NCBI RefSeq assembly: GCF_000317145.1
Contig: NC_019697.1
Location: 1,612,001-1,676,000 of the forward strand
Reading direction: 5' to 3'
DNA length: 64,000 nucleotides
Source: Chamaesiphon minutus PCC 6605
Lineage (GTDB): Bacteria > Cyanobacteriota > Cyanobacteriia > Cyanobacteriales > Chamaesiphonaceae
Position 1 is the first letter of the stretch. Each line of letters opens with the position of its first letter. The notes under the pieces are model-generated. The model ran no database searches and was not told the DNA's origin. It saw only the letters and a program-made list of their open reading frames with translations. The position numbers were made by a program, and so were the translations under genes. This document shows positions 53,552 to 61,686 of this stretch, piece after piece.

Positions 53552-54232
53552 ATGAAGATTGGGATTATTGGCAGTGGCAACATGGGGCGATCGCTTGGCA
53601 TTCTCTGGGCAGAGCAAGGGCATCAAGTCTTCTTTGGTGCTCGGACTGCTGAGAAAGGAAAAGCTGTGGCAGAATCGGCAGGACAAGGGACACAAGGTGG
53701 TACTAATGATGAAGCCGCAGCCTTTGGGGATGTAATACTGTACTCGGCGCGGGGTGTCGATCCGGTTGAGGTATTATCCTCAACGGCAGTCTTGACGGGC
53801 AAGATTTTAATTGACCCTAATAATTCAACGATTCCCGCAGAATTTGCCTACGAGCCGATCGAGAAATCCTTAGCTGAAATCTTGGCAGAACAAGTCCCGA
53901 ATGCGATCGTGGTTAAAGCGTTTAACACAATGGCGCAGGAAGTGTTTGAGCTTGCTCCAGAACCGTTAAGAGGGCATCGCGTTTCTGTATTTGTGGCGAG
54001 TGATAATGAGACAGCCCGACAAACCGTAATGCAGTTAGCAGAGGAAATTGGCTTTGTGGCGATCGACAGTGGCAGATTACGCAATGCTCGCATGATTGAA
54101 ACCATTGGCGATTTCATTCGGTTTGTTATCATCGGTCAGCAACAGGGCAGTTACGCGACGATTTCAGTGGACGTTTTACCTGCGGTAGAGACACAACGGC
54201 TAGGTGGGAGACAGGCTTCGGATTTGAAATAG
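53552..54232 (+). CDS. NADPH-dependent reductase (F420 reductase-like)
   Basis: The 226-residue Rossmann protein of the NADP oxidoreductase coenzyme F420-dependent family has IGIIGSGNMGRSLG at residues 3-16, GARTAEKG for NADP phosphate contact, IDPNNS, VKAFNT and FVASDN motifs. Members in organisms without F420 act as NADPH-dependent reductases of unknown substrate. It is driven by the TetR-controlled promoter and followed after about 33 bp by an SDR gene. Confidence 0.87.
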   Translation: MKIGIIGSGNMGRSLGILWAEQGHQVFFGARTAEKGKAVAESAGQGTQGGTNDEAAAFGDVILYSARGVDPVEVLSSTAVLTGKILIDPNNSTIPAEFAYEPIEKSLAEILAEQVPNAIVVKAFNTMAQEVFELAPEPLRGHRVSVFVASDNETARQTVMQLAEEIGFVAIDSGRLRNARMIETIGDFIRFVIIGQQQGSYATISVDVLPAVETQRLGGRQASDLK

Positions 54233-54265
54233 ACTATACAGCTTTCACTTTAGGAGGTTAACCCA

Positions 54266-55000
54266 ATGTTTGATTCACTCTCTGGCAAAAAAGTCGTGAT
54301 TATCGGTGCAAGTTCGGGAATTGGATTAGCGGTTGCCAAGAAGACCGCAGAATTGGGTGCATCGGTGGTGATGTCAAGCCGATCGCAAGACAAATTAGAT
54401 CGAGCAATGGAAGGAATTTCGGGACAGGTTGAAGCGATTGCGGCTGATATTTTGGATGAAAACTCAGTTAACGCACTGTTTGAACGAGTTGGCAATTTCG
54501 ATTATTTAGTGATTACAGCAGTGGCGGATGAAAATCTGCTCCGCGCACCTTTGGCAGAGATTTCAACAGAAACGGCTCAACGGGGTATGGAGAAATTTTG
54601 GGGCACATTCTTTGCGACTCGTGCAGCAACGAAAACGATCGCTCAAAATGGCTCGATCGTCTTAACATCCAGTGTCTCTATCTTCAAACCTGCAAAAACG
54701 GGCGGGGTGTCTGTGATGTCTGCTGCGAGTGGGGCAGTCGCGGTATTTGGGCGATCGCTGGCGGCAGAACTCGCCCCGATTCGCGTCAATGTGATTGCAC
54801 CCGGAGTGGTAGATACCGGGGTGTGGAGCAACACAAGTGAGGTACAGCAATCGGAACTAACACAATGGGCTGAAGAGTCATTGCCTGTAAAGCATCTTGG
54901 GCAAGCAGAAGAACTCGCTCAAGCAATATTGAGCTTGATGACCAATACTTACATCACAGGGGCGATTTTGCCTGTCGATGGTGGCTTAACTGTACTGTAG
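54266..55000 (+). CDS. SDR family oxidoreductase
   Basis: The 244-residue short-chain dehydrogenase has GASSGIG at about residues 13-19, SRSQDK for NADP, Ser in LTSSVS and the C-terminal VDGG. The usual catalytic Y-x3-K is not seen at its normal place: the segment after LTSSVSIF reads MSAASGAVAVFGRSL, with no Tyr and Gly in place of Lys. Reductase activity may therefore be altered. It is the second gene of the TetR-controlled pair. Confidence 0.85.
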   Translation: MFDSLSGKKVVIIGASSGIGLAVAKKTAELGASVVMSSRSQDKLDRAMEGISGQVEAIAADILDENSVNALFERVGNFDYLVITAVADENLLRAPLAEISTETAQRGMEKFWGTFFATRAATKTIAQNGSIVLTSSVSIFKPAKTGGVSVMSAASGAVAVFGRSLAAELAPIRVNVIAPGVVDTGVWSNTSEVQQSELTQWAEESLPVKHLGQAEELAQAILSLMTNTYITGAILPVDGGLTVL

Positions 55001-55132
55001 TCAAAATACTTACAGATAGGCTGCAAACATCTCTCTTCACGAACAGGTTGAGCAGTATAACTATTTATCAGACGGAAAGTTATCCGTATAACACCCCAAA
55101 TTGGGTGAATAGCCCGATAACTGTCCGCATAT

Positions 55133-55149
55133 CCCCTAGCAAATAGGGG
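55133..55149. terminator. hairpin between convergent genes
   Basis: CCCCTA-GCAAA-TAGGGG lies between the SDR gene (plus) and the Rieske gene (minus). A second weak stem CACCC/GGGTG lies about 40 bp before it. Confidence 0.5.
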
Positions 55150-55156
55150 GACTACT

Positions 55157-55651
55157 CTAATTAGATTTAGTGGATGGAGCCGAGATTTTAACTAAGACTT
55201 GGCTGCCAACAATTTTAGCTTGATATGCTGTCAGGGGTTTGGTTGCTGGCCCATTTAATACTCCTCCATTAGCATCAAAATTGGCACCATGACAGGGACA
55301 CGCATATTTCTTCTCTCCTGCTGCCCATTTGACATCACAACCTTGATGCGTACACTTGGGATTGACTGCAATTAATTGTTTGGGATTAGTGGGATTGCGG
55401 ACGATTGCGACTTCTTTAGTTTGCAAGTAGCCATTTTTGTCTAAATCGCCGACCGAACCAATGACTGTAAAACCTTCAGGCTTTTTCCGAGCGGCTGCTT
55501 TAGGGTTATCTTTATCATCGATCCCTAAAACATCGTGATTAGTTATTTTTGCCGTTGCCTTCTGTGAATTTAAGATTGTGAGAATTGCTGGAAAAATACT
55601 AGCGATCGAAGCAATACTGAGATATCCAAGAAATGAGCGACGTTTGAACAT
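55157..55651 (-). CDS. Rieske [2Fe-2S] protein with Tat leader
   Basis: The 164-residue protein opens with a twin-arginine leader (FKRRSFLG) and hydrophobic stretch, then a Rieske domain with CTHQGC at about residues 100-105 and CPCHGANF at about 118-125 (two Cys and two His ligands). It would be exported folded and either anchored by the uncleaved leader or released. It is the last gene of the minus-strand array that begins with transfer genes, and sits near a membrane Fe-S protein that could supply or accept its electrons. Confidence 0.9.
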   Translation of the reverse strand: MFKRRSFLGYLSIASIASIFPAILTILNSQKATAKITNHDVLGIDDKDNPKAAARKKPEGFTVIGSVGDLDKNGYLQTKEVAIVRNPTNPKQLIAVNPKCTHQGCDVKWAAGEKKYACPCHGANFDANGGVLNGPATKPLTAYQAKIVGSQVLVKISAPSTKSN

Positions 55652-55691
55652 GATTTTAATATTCTAAAAAGGATTTGTTTGATGAACTGCT

Positions 55692-55880
55692 TTATTGCTG
55701 TCTTATATCTACCAAGTTATACTGAATATATTCAGCTCTGAGCCAGTGCATGGAAATTTCTTGTGGTGAATCCAATCCTAAATTTAAAGCAGCGAAATAG
55801 CTTTCTCTTTGTGATGGATACAGTTCGATATGTCGGTGTGCTAACATGACATAATCTAAATTTAATTGTAGATAATTCAT
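55692..55880 (-). CDS. small hypothetical protein
   Basis: The 62-residue soluble protein, rich in Tyr, Leu and Gln, lies in the short gap between the membrane Fe-S protein and the Rieske gene (27 and 40 bp spacings). No ribosome site is obvious. Continuity with the operon favours it being real, but function is unknown. Confidence 0.5.
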   Translation of the reverse strand: MNYLQLNLDYVMLAHRHIELYPSQRESYFAALNLGLDSPQEISMHWLRAEYIQYNLVDIRQQ

Positions 55881-55907
55881 AGTTTAAAATTGACGTAATA
55901 TTTAACC

Positions 55908-57362
55908 TTATCGCTTAATTTTTTGACTGTGGTGAGGTGGTAACGATTTAATTAACGCATCGACTTCCTTGTCATTCAGGTCTTCAAGCGAACGCCCTCT
56001 TAATGATTTCTGCCAGTTGACCTCTAATTTTTTAAGTTGTTTGAGTAGAGCGATCGTGACGTTCTCTCGTGCGTAACGATCTTCATTCCGCTTGAGGCTT
56101 TGTAGTAGCCAGACAGAACTCAATCCTAGTAAAATCAGTGTGGGCATAAATCTTATTGACTCTGGGAGAATTTTGAGATTGGGACGTAGAATGAAAGCAA
56201 AGAAGGTATTAAAAGATAGAAAGACCCAAAAACTATAACAGTGATGGCGAATTTCAGTAATGTCGATCGTTTTGCCGCGACTAATTAAATACGACTGGTA
56301 AACTTGCTCGGTCATTTGTCCAGCATAATAACTAATCGACGCACAGATAATCAATGTCAAGGGAGCTGCAACTATTTTCGGAATATCGATCGTGTAACCT
56401 GCGATGTAGAAGCCTGGACTGAATAGGCTACTGAGTTGGTTGGGGTCGTGACTCCATGCCCCAGACAAGTAATAGTCCCAACTGCCCGCATACAGATATT
56501 GATAGACGAAGAATCCTACCATCAAGCCAAAGTAACCATAGAACAGTAGCTCCCGATCCGATTTTTTGGCATGTTGCCAGTAATTGAGTTGCACGTCGAT
56601 ATCGATACAAGCGACCTGACAGCCGACACAGCCGCTCTTTTCGCCTACTTTAGGATCGATCGTCCGACACATCGATTGAGTCAGCTTTGCTGAATCTAAA
56701 TGGGCATCGGTGCTAACCAATCCGCGCGTACCCGTGAAGAATACTTGCACTGGAGCCATCGGACACAAATACTGACACCAGGATTTTCCTTTGAATAGAT
56801 AGCCGACAATAATTGATGCGGTTACAGTGGCGAGTAAAAAAATCCCCATCCCCAAGCCGCTACCATTGGCAAATAGCAACCGGATATTTAGCCCCAGATA
56901 AAACAGGAGTAATTGCAGGTAGAGATAGTTGCGCCCCAACCAGGACTCTTTAGTTACCGCAGCTAGTTCGTACTTGATGCTGCCACTAATCGGGTTGACC
57001 TTCTTAACTTTGCGTCCGCGTCCCAACGAGCGAGGAATTTGGGAGAAGAAAGATAGCGGGCAAATCCGCCGCCAAGTATCATGTCCGCCGATTGTCAGGA
57101 TGATGATACTTGAGGGGACGACTATTCCCCAGAAAATCCGTGGAGCCAACACGTAGGACACTTGCTGCAAGCACTCACCCTGAACTGAGACACAAACGCT
57201 CGGATCGACTCGCCAGGGGCTATCTAAGTTGTCTGGGTGAGTTAGCCACAGTGAGACTGGATCGTAAAAACTCAGGAGGATTAGTAACGACCAACCGATC
57301 GCTAAAACTTGGCGAAACCTGCCGATCTGTCGTTCGGAAAATTTGTTAATCATCGGCTGCAA
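55908..57362 (-). CDS. membrane 4Fe-4S protein (NosR/NapH-like)
   Basis: The 484-residue protein has about eight hydrophobic helices and Cys motifs typical of NapH/NosR/CcoG-like electron-transfer proteins: RICPLSFFS, SWCQYLCPMAP, and a ferredoxin-like CVGCQVACIDID with an upstream Cys (SMCRTID). It should pass electrons across or within the membrane, probably between quinol and a periplasmic partner, for which the Rieske protein downstream is the natural candidate. It starts 1 bp after the preceding gene, so it is in the conjugation-gene operon. Confidence 0.85.
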   Translation of the reverse strand: MQPMINKFSERQIGRFRQVLAIGWSLLILLSFYDPVSLWLTHPDNLDSPWRVDPSVCVSVQGECLQQVSYVLAPRIFWGIVVPSSIIILTIGGHDTWRRICPLSFFSQIPRSLGRGRKVKKVNPISGSIKYELAAVTKESWLGRNYLYLQLLLFYLGLNIRLLFANGSGLGMGIFLLATVTASIIVGYLFKGKSWCQYLCPMAPVQVFFTGTRGLVSTDAHLDSAKLTQSMCRTIDPKVGEKSGCVGCQVACIDIDVQLNYWQHAKKSDRELLFYGYFGLMVGFFVYQYLYAGSWDYYLSGAWSHDPNQLSSLFSPGFYIAGYTIDIPKIVAAPLTLIICASISYYAGQMTEQVYQSYLISRGKTIDITEIRHHCYSFWVFLSFNTFFAFILRPNLKILPESIRFMPTLILLGLSSVWLLQSLKRNEDRYARENVTIALLKQLKKLEVNWQKSLRGRSLEDLNDKEVDALIKSLPPHHSQKIKR

Positions 57363-57363
57363 A

Positions 57364-58017
57364 TTAATTTAGGGTGATTTGGCAAACTAGATTTTTAGTA
57401 CCCTTATTTTGTGCGCCAGCTTTTTTAACGCAAGCTCGTACCGATCGATTGCCCGACCTGAAAGTTCGATCGAGCAACTTACCATCGGGAGTCGCCAGCC
57501 ATTCTAAGATCGCCCCGTCCCCAGCTCTGGCTTGTCGCAGTTGATTGGGGAAGAGGATGAAGAAAGAAATTAAGGTGCCCAGCGTCAGCCCCATCGATAT
57601 CCCGATCGATCCAAAACCCCATTGATGTAGCCGACTCGCTCCCGATTGCCCGATCAGCCGTTTAGTAGCGGTGTCGATAATTTTGGCAGCTTCAGCCGAT
57701 CGCGCTTGCCCCTGGTCTTGTTGCTGGTAGAGGATTTTAATCATTGCCTCATCCCGCTTGTCTTGTTGGGTCTTGATATCTGCTACGGTGCATTCGAGCA
57801 GCTTGGGCATGGCAACAGCAATGCTGTTGAGCGATTCGGCAATTCTAGCCGCATGAGCGTAAGTCCCTGCAATCTCTAGGGCTTCATCATCTAGCCCCAT
57901 CCCTCGCAGAGCAGCGAGTTTGTGGGCGACAGTGGTAAACTCGTCGGGTTTAACTTGCGCTCTTAATTTATCGATCGCTTGCGGCTGGTTGCGGTCTGTG
58001 CATTGATTAGTTCCCAT
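57364..58017 (-). CDS. membrane-anchored hypothetical plasmid protein
   Basis: From ATG 58015-58017 the 217-residue protein has a long helical N-terminal part (about 1-125), one strong transmembrane segment at about 146-162 (SMGLTLGTLISFFILF) and a C-terminal outer domain with two Cys residues (VRACVKK and NLVCQ) that could form a disulfide. The longer frame to 58161 overlaps the previous gene and is less likely. Not recognised; perhaps a transfer or surface-exclusion accessory protein. Confidence 0.7.
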   Translation of the reverse strand: MGTNQCTDRNQPQAIDKLRAQVKPDEFTTVAHKLAALRGMGLDDEALEIAGTYAHAARIAESLNSIAVAMPKLLECTVADIKTQQDKRDEAMIKILYQQQDQGQARSAEAAKIIDTATKRLIGQSGASRLHQWGFGSIGISMGLTLGTLISFFILFPNQLRQARAGDGAILEWLATPDGKLLDRTFRSGNRSVRACVKKAGAQNKGTKNLVCQITLN

Positions 58018-58021
58018 TTTT

Positions 58022-58360
58022 TTAACTATTAATAGTATCTGGTGGTAAATCGATCGAATTAGTGTTGTCGATCGGTTGAGTATGGTTCTCACGGCAGGTA
58101 TTTTTGAGTAAGTTAGATACGGCTTTTGGGCTGACTCCGACTTTTCTAGCAGCTTGGGCAAAGTTCATTCCCTGACTTCGGCATTCGATGATTAGATCGA
58201 TATCTGTTGGTGTCAAATGGCGATCTTCATAAATAGTCCCCGCTAGTTCTGAAAAAGATTTTCGACATTTATCACAAATATAACGCTGGTATTTTTTATC
58301 GCCTCTTTTAGTTTTACCTCGCTTGTGAGTTTTGCTATGACCGCAATACATACAGGGCAT
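58022..58360 (-). CDS. IS1 InsA-like zinc ribbon/HTH protein
   Basis: The 112-residue protein has an N-terminal zinc ribbon (CMYCGH and ICDKCRKSF) and a helix-turn-helix (NFAQAARKVGVSPKAVSNLLK), exactly the arrangement of the N-terminal InsA part of IS1-type transposases. No transposase catalytic domain or inverted repeats are present, and it sits 4-5 bp from operon neighbours. It is probably a DNA-binding regulator domesticated from an IS. Confidence 0.75.
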   Translation of the reverse strand: MPCMYCGHSKTHKRGKTKRGDKKYQRYICDKCRKSFSELAGTIYEDRHLTPTDIDLIIECRSQGMNFAQAARKVGVSPKAVSNLLKNTCRENHTQPIDNTNSIDLPPDTINS

Positions 58361-58365
58361 AATAA

Positions 58366-59808
58366 TTAATTACGATGGGGAATTGGGGTGTAGGGATCGA
58401 GTTGGCGATCGGGTAGAAAATTGCGTTTGCCCGAACTAGCTGGATCGGCTTTATCGACGAGCATATTGCGGATGTCATGGATTTTCTTTTTGTCGCGCTT
58501 GTACATTGAATTGAATGCTAAGGTCGTCTCAATCAAATCGTCGATTGTCACCGTTAAAGTTTGGCGTTCGCGATGAACTCTGGCGATCGTATCTTGAGTG
58601 ACTTGTTGAATTTCTGCACCGATAAATTCAATGGAGCTATCAGCGAGGTATTGCCACTCTTGAGGGGAGAACACCGGATCGTCTGAATTGGCAAACCGTT
58701 TGTCGTAGCGTTTGAGAAATAGTCTAAATAGCTCTACTCGTTGTCCTTCATCGGGCGAATCGATAAAGAACGTTCGATCGAACCGTCCCGAACGGGTCAT
58801 TTCGATCGGCACTTCTGCCATCCGGTTTAATGTCCCGATGACGAATACTTTGGCGAGCTTATCGTTGAGCCAAGTGAGGAATGTTGCCAAAATGCGGCGA
58901 TCGATTCCTTGTCCGAATAATTTCTCAATCTCATCGACAAACAGAATACAGGGGGCGCAACTTTCGATGGTAGTTAGAAGTTTGGGTAGAGCTAACCCAC
59001 CACCTTCGATAACGTAATCGATGCTTAAGGCGAACACTGGAGAGGCTGTTTGAGCGGCAATCGCGTAAGCTGCAAATGTCTTTCCCGTTCCTGGTGCCCC
59101 TGCCAGCAATACTCCTTTCGGGTAGGGCAAACCGATGGCTTCGGCAGCGGCACTGAGCCTGTACTCTAAATCCTCGATCCACCGTACCAATAAGTCCAAG
59201 CCACCGATTTCGGTGTGCTGAGGTGGTGGCATGTACCGGATACCCTTGAGTGCCATTCGTTTCGAGCGAAATCGTTCGACTTGAGCATAAGGATCGCGGT
59301 GGGGGTCGATTTTTCGCAAGCACCCTTCTAGATCCGCATGGGATAGACCCATCGACAACCGGATTAAGCGATCGTCTTGGGGTAGAGCGTACTTTCCCAG
59401 TAACTCATAAATCTCAGTTCCACTCGGCAATTCAACGATCCGCTCTTCAACTAGAAATCCCAGCGCGGAGGGGATGGGGGTGAGATCGGTTTGAAGGATA
59501 TAGATGCTCGTTGGTCGATCGAATTCTTGGAAATAGATCGATCGCAATCTGTCGTAGACGATCTGTTGCTCCATCCGCTCTAGACAAGCTAGGGCACTCA
59601 GGTAATCTGCCCAAATTTGGGTACCACCTGCGGATACTAGATCGATCGGTTGAATCAGCCTGTCTAAGTCGCTCAGTGGGTCTGGACTTCGCGCGATCGA
59701 CCAGGTGGGAAACTTGCCAATTCCTAACCGGAGCGGCACCGCTGGCGCGTCGATGGGGTCGCAGCGCAGGACGACAATTTCGAGTTGATGTGTTTCACAT
59801 GCCAACAC
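58366..59808 (-). CDS. Ycf46-like AAA+ ATPase
   Basis: The 480-residue protein has an N-terminal region of about 200 residues typical of Ycf46-type proteins and a C-terminal AAA+ domain with Walker A GAPGTGKT at residues 237-244, Walker B CILFVDEIEKLF, sensor 1 in VIGTLNRMAEVP and the arginine finger in RSGRFDRTFFID. Ycf46 of cyanobacteria is chromosomal and linked to carbon-use control; a copy within a transfer operon is unusual. It overlaps the upstream gene by 14 bp. It may remodel relaxosome or secretion proteins (inference). Confidence 0.85.
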   Translation of the reverse strand: MLACETHQLEIVVLRCDPIDAPAVPLRLGIGKFPTWSIARSPDPLSDLDRLIQPIDLVSAGGTQIWADYLSALACLERMEQQIVYDRLRSIYFQEFDRPTSIYILQTDLTPIPSALGFLVEERIVELPSGTEIYELLGKYALPQDDRLIRLSMGLSHADLEGCLRKIDPHRDPYAQVERFRSKRMALKGIRYMPPPQHTEIGGLDLLVRWIEDLEYRLSAAAEAIGLPYPKGVLLAGAPGTGKTFAAYAIAAQTASPVFALSIDYVIEGGGLALPKLLTTIESCAPCILFVDEIEKLFGQGIDRRILATFLTWLNDKLAKVFVIGTLNRMAEVPIEMTRSGRFDRTFFIDSPDEGQRVELFRLFLKRYDKRFANSDDPVFSPQEWQYLADSSIEFIGAEIQQVTQDTIARVHRERQTLTVTIDDLIETTLAFNSMYKRDKKKIHDIRNMLVDKADPASSGKRNFLPDRQLDPYTPIPHRN

Positions 59809-61408
59809 TTTTGGTTTGACTCCGTTGGTGCGTGGGTGATTCTGGTTTGTTCTGTTTCTGCTGTGCGGCGATCTGGGCTTGTTCGGCGGCGAAGGTATTA
59901 GCCGCCTCTAAGTTGTCTCGATCTGCGGGTGCCAACTCGACCGCATCAGATTGAAAGGTCTTAAAAAATCCGTTAGTCATTTTGAGATCGGAATTATTGC
60001 TAACTGCCTTACCGTGCTGCGATAGTTGGGCTTTATAGCGATCGAAGTTTGCGACTGCTTCATGGCTTTCTGGTTTGGCTTTGCCTTCTGGGGATTTGGT
60101 ATAAAAGTTTTTGAGGTTAATCAAATCTTTGAGACTTACTCCAGGCTTAGATCCATTCAACGATCGTTCTGCGATCGAAGCTTTTACTGCTGCTGGAGGC
60201 GACTCCCCAGCTACGGATGGCACTGAGTCGGGTTGGTTATTTACGGCTGGCGTGGAGGCGACAATCGGGGCTTTGCCTGGAGCTTCCTTCGCCAGTCCCT
60301 CGTTCTTCACGAATTGGCTGACAGCGGTATAGTGGGGAGCCGTGTATTCCTTACTCAGAATGACATTCCCTTTCTCATCCATCTTGCCGAGGACGACTGG
60401 CTCTGGCGCGTCAACCTCGTACATTTTGATTTGAACGATTCCATCGCCCTCTCGCCCTGAAATCGGCTCGGCTTTGATGGTAGAGCCATTGTCGAGTTTT
60501 ACTTCCCCATCGCGGTCGAGACTACTTTTTAGCCCAATGAGAGCATCCACCTTCTGTTTATTGGCGATCGCGTCTGGCGTTTCTGGAGAAGACCGCGCCA
60601 TTGACGAACCCTTTGCCATGCGTTCAAATTGGCGATCTGGGGGTGCGATGCCCGTCGTTTTCGTGACTTCTAATTCGTCTCTAAGCGATTGCTCGTTGCG
60701 GACGATCGATGTCGCGCGTTGTTGTAAGTCATTAATCGAGTTGACAATTGGAATATTTCGGTTGGCTTTGAACTGCCGATCTCGATCGTTGGCCGAATAA
60801 ATGACCTTTCCTTTGGCATCTGTTTCAAATAGCTTTCGATCGCCAGACTTAATTAGTAGATTCTCGCCATTGTTGATTCTCGATCCCTCCGAACTAGAAA
60901 TTAAATCGATAATGGCTTGCGCTTCGATTCCGGTAATTCCTGGCTTGAATAAAGTTTTAGTCTCCCAAAAGTCGCTAAATTTATAGAGCGTTTCACCAGA
61001 TGATTTCGATGGGGAAAACTCTTCATCTCTAGTAGAATTTGGTAATTCCTCCTCAACGGTCGATGTTGTTAGTTCTGCTTCTTCTCTCCGACCGCCTTGC
61101 GGCGCGCTTACGCGATCGCACTCCGGCTCACCTTCTGGTTCGAGCGTAGCTGTTTTTTTGATTACCTCAAGATCGGCATACTCCAATTTGGCTTCGGGCT
61201 GTGGAGATTCTCTATTAACATTGGCATTGGGACTGTCCGATTTTTTAATTGCTTTAACTGCTGGCTTGCGACGTTCGTAGGCATTGTTCGCCAGCGTTAC
61301 GATAAAATTGACCGCATTTCTAGTGGTATGTTTAAGCTGCTCGTCACCGATAGCTGAAGTCTCTTTGAGATTTCTAATTAATTCATCCAAACTAACTTGA
61401 GCTGTCAT
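59795..61408 (-). CDS. transfer-operon protein sharing the relaxase C-terminal module
   Basis: The 537-residue protein has a helical N-terminus (about 1-50), a long Glu/Pro/Ser-rich linker (about 55-135) that includes residues from a dispersed repeat (RVSAPQGGRR), a middle domain resembling DNA-primase-like or MobA accessory regions (FETDAKGKVIYSANDRDRQF, then EVKLDNGSTIKAEPI), and residues 425-515 that match relaxase residues 416-506 without gaps (for example QLSQHGKA and LKMTNGFFKTF). The shared tail suggests a common partner such as the coupling protein. The specific function is unknown. Confidence 0.75.
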   Translation of the reverse strand: MTAQVSLDELIRNLKETSAIGDEQLKHTTRNAVNFIVTLANNAYERRKPAVKAIKKSDSPNANVNRESPQPEAKLEYADLEVIKKTATLEPEGEPECDRVSAPQGGRREEAELTTSTVEEELPNSTRDEEFSPSKSSGETLYKFSDFWETKTLFKPGITGIEAQAIIDLISSSEGSRINNGENLLIKSGDRKLFETDAKGKVIYSANDRDRQFKANRNIPIVNSINDLQQRATSIVRNEQSLRDELEVTKTTGIAPPDRQFERMAKGSSMARSSPETPDAIANKQKVDALIGLKSSLDRDGEVKLDNGSTIKAEPISGREGDGIVQIKMYEVDAPEPVVLGKMDEKGNVILSKEYTAPHYTAVSQFVKNEGLAKEAPGKAPIVASTPAVNNQPDSVPSVAGESPPAAVKASIAERSLNGSKPGVSLKDLINLKNFYTKSPEGKAKPESHEAVANFDRYKAQLSQHGKAVSNNSDLKMTNGFFKTFQSDAVELAPADRDNLEAANTFAAEQAQIAAQQKQNKPESPTHQRSQTKSVGM

Positions 61409-61439
61409 ATTAATATTGCTTTGCTAACTAAATTTATAA

Positions 61440-61670
61440 CTAAACACACATTGCCATAATTGAATTAACGATTGTCATTAAGGGGATGTTTTCAATTAAT
61501 ACCCGACCCGTATAAGTAGAACGCATATAGGCTAGCTTGCTATCGATTGCGATCGCTCGATAGGTAATCGGTAACTCAAAATCTTCTGACTGCTCCATGA
61601 CGATCGCTCCATTTTGAATTAGAACTAGTGTTTGAAAATCGTTAATTACCGCAATTTCTGGTTGTGACAT
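61440..61670 (-). CDS. small hypothetical protein of transfer operon
   Basis: The 76-residue mostly beta protein lies between the coupling-protein gene (16 bp) and the gene at 61408 (31 bp). The C-terminus is hydrophobic (IVNSIMAMCV). No family is recognised, but position in a tight operon supports it as real. Confidence 0.6.
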   Translation of the reverse strand: MSQPEIAVINDFQTLVLIQNGAIVMEQSEDFELPITYRAIAIDSKLAYMRSTYTGRVLIENIPLMTIVNSIMAMCV

Positions 61671-61686
61671 GTCGATCGCTAAAATG

